From: Ditylenchus dipsaci
Taxonomy: Eukaryota > Nematoda > Chromadorea > Rhabditida > Anguinidae
Length of the DNA stretch: 64,000 bases
Reading direction: 5' to 3'
Assembly: GCA_004194705.1 (NCBI GenBank)
Contig: SADC01000032.1
Span: 1-64,000 of the forward strand
In this document: positions 55,308-64,000 of the stretch, piece after piece
Position numbering within the stretch: the stretch's first letter is position 1
Layout: every line of letters starts with the position of its first letter
Made by a program: the position numbers and the translations under genes
Notes under the pieces: generated by a model
What the model was told of the DNA's origin: nothing
What the model saw: only the letters and a program-made list of their open reading frames with translations
The model's database searches: none

Positions 55308-55764
55308 TGTTAAGGCGTGCTTTTGTCCGATGATGTTTTTCAAAATGACTCAGAATGACCACCCACTCCTTCTGGCCCATTTTGAGACCCACCGAATCAA
55401 CTGTAAGATTACTCGTGTTAATTCAATCAGTCTACAGTTAATTAAATCTGTCTTATAATGAGTCACGATGAGTGGGTGGTCATTCTGAGTCAGAATGACA
55501 AAATATAGTCAATGGGACGAAAACATGCCTTAACTCGCCCCCTTTCTTCAAGGTCAGAAAAAATTCATTTGACGGCGCATTATATTGGTAGGGCTTTTTG
55601 TAATTTTGATTTTTCATTGCTTGTTTCAATAAAGAAATATGGCAAATAGCTTTACTAGTAGGAATAGAAAATGTATTGTCATTAGCATCATCTAACACAA
55701 AGAACAACAACAACCAACAAAACAATAATAATAAAAAAATTAAAGTATATAGACGAAAAAATAA

Positions 55765-62479
<6,715 letters not shown>

Positions 62480-62813
62480 TCTGCTGATTTGTACCAGTCA
62501 AAATAGTAGTAGTGATGAAACAGTAAAACTGCAAACAAATTTAGATTTATTATACAACATTTGATCATTTGAAATTGTAAATAAAACCAGCTTGGTTCCC
62601 TTATTTTCATAAAAAGGGCTAACACGGGAAAGGCACGACCCGGGTGTGGCCTATTAAAAAACGTTATATACCAAAATGTAGCCCTAATTGAGCTAGTTAA
62701 GGAACCGTTCGCAGAATCTGCTATGGATCAATCTACGCTGAGAAATAATCTTTTTAAAATTACAAAAAAATTGTGTTGACATATAAGTCAAGAACAACCC
62801 TTTTCAAACATGT

Positions 62814-62900
62814 GAGTTGGTGGCCGAGTGGATGAGTGGTGCGGCGCCGAACCTATTTCTTTTTTTTCGGAAAGGTTCGACTCCAGTCGCGTGCACGTCT
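62814..62900 (+). other. tRNA-like segment, left arm
   Basis: TGGCCGAGTGG (62821-62831) fits the box A consensus of Ser/Leu-type tRNAs, and GGTTCGACTCC (62874-62884) fits box B exactly. The spacing is 42 bases. Acceptor and T stems do not pair, so this is a tRNA-derived Pol III promoter and not a working tRNA. A run of eight T lies between the boxes and another run follows at about 62899, either of which could end a transcript. Confidence 0.6.
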
Positions 62901-63193
62901 TTTTTATTTTCGGTTTTTTAAAGCTTCACTTTCCTACACAAAATGACACGGGGAGAACAATAAAAATATTTTTAACGTCGTCGGATTTGTAATACACATT
63001 GTGAACGGTATATATTATATATATTATATATATACGGTATAATCATTGTCATTAATTGTTCGTTGTTCGTAAATGAAATATATACCGTTCACAATGTGTA
63101 TTACAAATCCGACGACGTTAAAAATATTTTTATTGTTCTCCCCGTGTCATTTTGTGTAGGAAAGTGAAGCTTTAAAAAAACCGAAAATAAAAA

Positions 63194-63281
63194 AGACGTG
63201 CACGCGACTGGAGTCGAACCTTTCCCGAAAAAAAAGAAATAGGTTCGGCGCCGCACCACTCATCCACTCGGCCACCAACTC
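63194..63281 (-). other. tRNA-like segment, right arm
   Basis: Mirror copy of 62814-62900: box B at 63220-63210 and box A at 63274-63264 on the minus strand. It differs from the left arm by one G in a GGGAAAGG run. The two promoters would fire outward-to-inward, toward each other. Confidence 0.6.
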
Positions 63282-63474
63282 ACATGTTTGAAAAAGGTTG
63301 TTCTTGACTTATATGTCAACACAATTTTTTGTAATTTTAAAAAGATTATTTCTCAGCGTAGATTGATCCATAGCAGATTCTGCGAACGGTTCCTTAACTA
63401 GCTCAATTAGGGCTACATTTTGGTATATAACGTTTTTTAATAGGCCACACCCGGGTCGTGCCTTTCCCGTGTAA

Positions 63475-63892
63475 GACTACCAGATAATTAAAATTTCTTC
63501 GGTGGTTTTGACTTTTACAAGTTCGACCGAGCCTCGTGTCTTACTATTAACAACTGAAATTTTTTAAAATTTTTAGCCAATTCTTATGTTGATGGTTCTC
63601 CTCCAAATACTGCAAAAGGTCTTCCTATAAAAATTTTGAAATATTCGTTATTGAGACCCACAGCTTTGACATCTCCAATAGCTGTAGCGGAAATGAGAAT
63701 GGAAAGTCAGATCTTAACTTTTTGTTTTTATTGCCTTTTGGGAAGCTTTTGGGAACTTAGTACACCAGGATCTACAAAAAGCTTAAAAATTAATCAGTCC
63801 CAATACGAGGTCAAACTCGTGGAAATGTCAAAATATCGAAAGAAAAATGTAGTTTACAAGCAAAAACTTAAATTAAAATATTCAGGGGCAGG
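63475..63892. other. No gene recognised
   Basis: Upstream flank of the palindrome. No exon with support on either strand. Reading fragments such as those near 63560-63760 are short and frame-broken. Confidence 0.35.
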
Positions 63893-64000
63893 AGCAGCCT
63901 GTGTCAAATCACATTGTGCCACCGCAAATTGTGCCAATTCATATTGTGCCACGATTTGGATTTATTTCACTGTTAAATTATGTGTTTTTGTTTGTTGTTT
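63893..64000. repeat. Left arm of a further tandem-motif element, cut by the window edge
   Basis: About four units of a 15-bp motif (CACATTGTGCCACCG, CAAATTGTGCCAATT, CATATTGTGCCACGA) between 63905 and 63958. This matches the unit length and layout of the foldback arms elsewhere. The other arm should lie beyond 64000. Confidence 0.6.

Larger units (their letters stand above)
62623..63471. repeat. 849-bp near-perfect palindrome flanked by TAA
   Basis: Arms of about 393 bp (62623-63015 and 63078-63471) differ by only a few bases by eye, with a 62-bp A/T-rich loop. Ends CACGGGAAAGGCACGACCCG and inverse. TAA precedes (62620-62622) and follows (63472-63474), as for PIF/Harbinger-type elements with 3-bp TAA/TTA targets. 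It lies about 140 bp upstream of the Hsp70 start, so the promoter or 5' leader must be between or across it. Each arm carries the tRNA-like segment annotated below. Confidence 0.85.

Noticed and set aside
62814..62900. A functional serine or leucine tRNA gene
   Set aside because: Boxes A and B are good but acceptor and T stems do not pair, and a run of eight T interrupts the body.

Overview
This is eukaryotic nuclear DNA, most likely from a small invertebrate animal. The evidence is spliceosomal introns of about 45-60 nt with GT..TTTCAG/TTTTAG borders, AATAAA signals after genes, and animal-type genes: Sm D2, ribosomal protein eS28, mitochondrial Hsp70 and a retinol/hydroxysteroid dehydrogenase. 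The short introns and acceptors would suit a nematode, but nothing here fixes the phylum. There is no bacterial or viral organisation.

Recognisable host genes are few: Sm D2 (809-1290, +), an unrecognised six-exon gene (6880-7930, +), a lone signal-peptide exon (14761-14884, -), a four-copy gene family with F-box-like segments (20.2-21.1, 26.2-27.1, 35.6-36.5 and 42.5-43.4 kb, all -), a broken polyketide synthase ketosynthase (28.5-34.5 kb, +), eS28 (51387-51692, +), the C-terminal exon of a short-chain dehydrogenase (54.9-55.3 kb, +) and a complete 12-exon mitochondrial Hsp70 (62479 down to 55765, -).

Most of the remainder is layered transposon DNA. It includes a hAT element with BED-finger transposase (30790-33503, perfect 8-bp target duplication) inside the ketosynthase. 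There is also a Mutator-like element with FLYWCH/MULE transposase (about 43967-46443), a second broken hAT transposase (15.1-16.6 kb), and dozens of inverted-repeat elements, often nested. A segment of about 10 kb (17.6-27.96 kb, units A and B) is repeated as units C and D (34.48-43.97 kb). The copies serve as empty and filled sites for each other and so prove several insertions.

The most striking pattern is a set of at least nine sequence-unrelated elements built the same way. Each has two inverted arms made of a 14-15 bp motif in tandem, with an A/T-rich part and a short GC-rich core, around an unrelated centre. Several are flanked by 8-bp duplications. The Mutator-like element and the intact hAT carry comparable arms, so the architecture may have arisen under more than one transposase. 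Upstream of the Hsp70 gene lies a near-perfect 849-bp palindrome with TAA on both sides and a tRNA-like Pol III box A/box B pair in each arm.

Nearly every conserved gene shows single-base frameshifts, mainly in homopolymers. These include genes that must work, such as eS28, Sm D2 and Hsp70. I read most of them as residual assembly error, so frameshift alone is not used here as proof of a pseudogene. Exon borders come from reading splice sites and homology by eye and may be off by a few bases.
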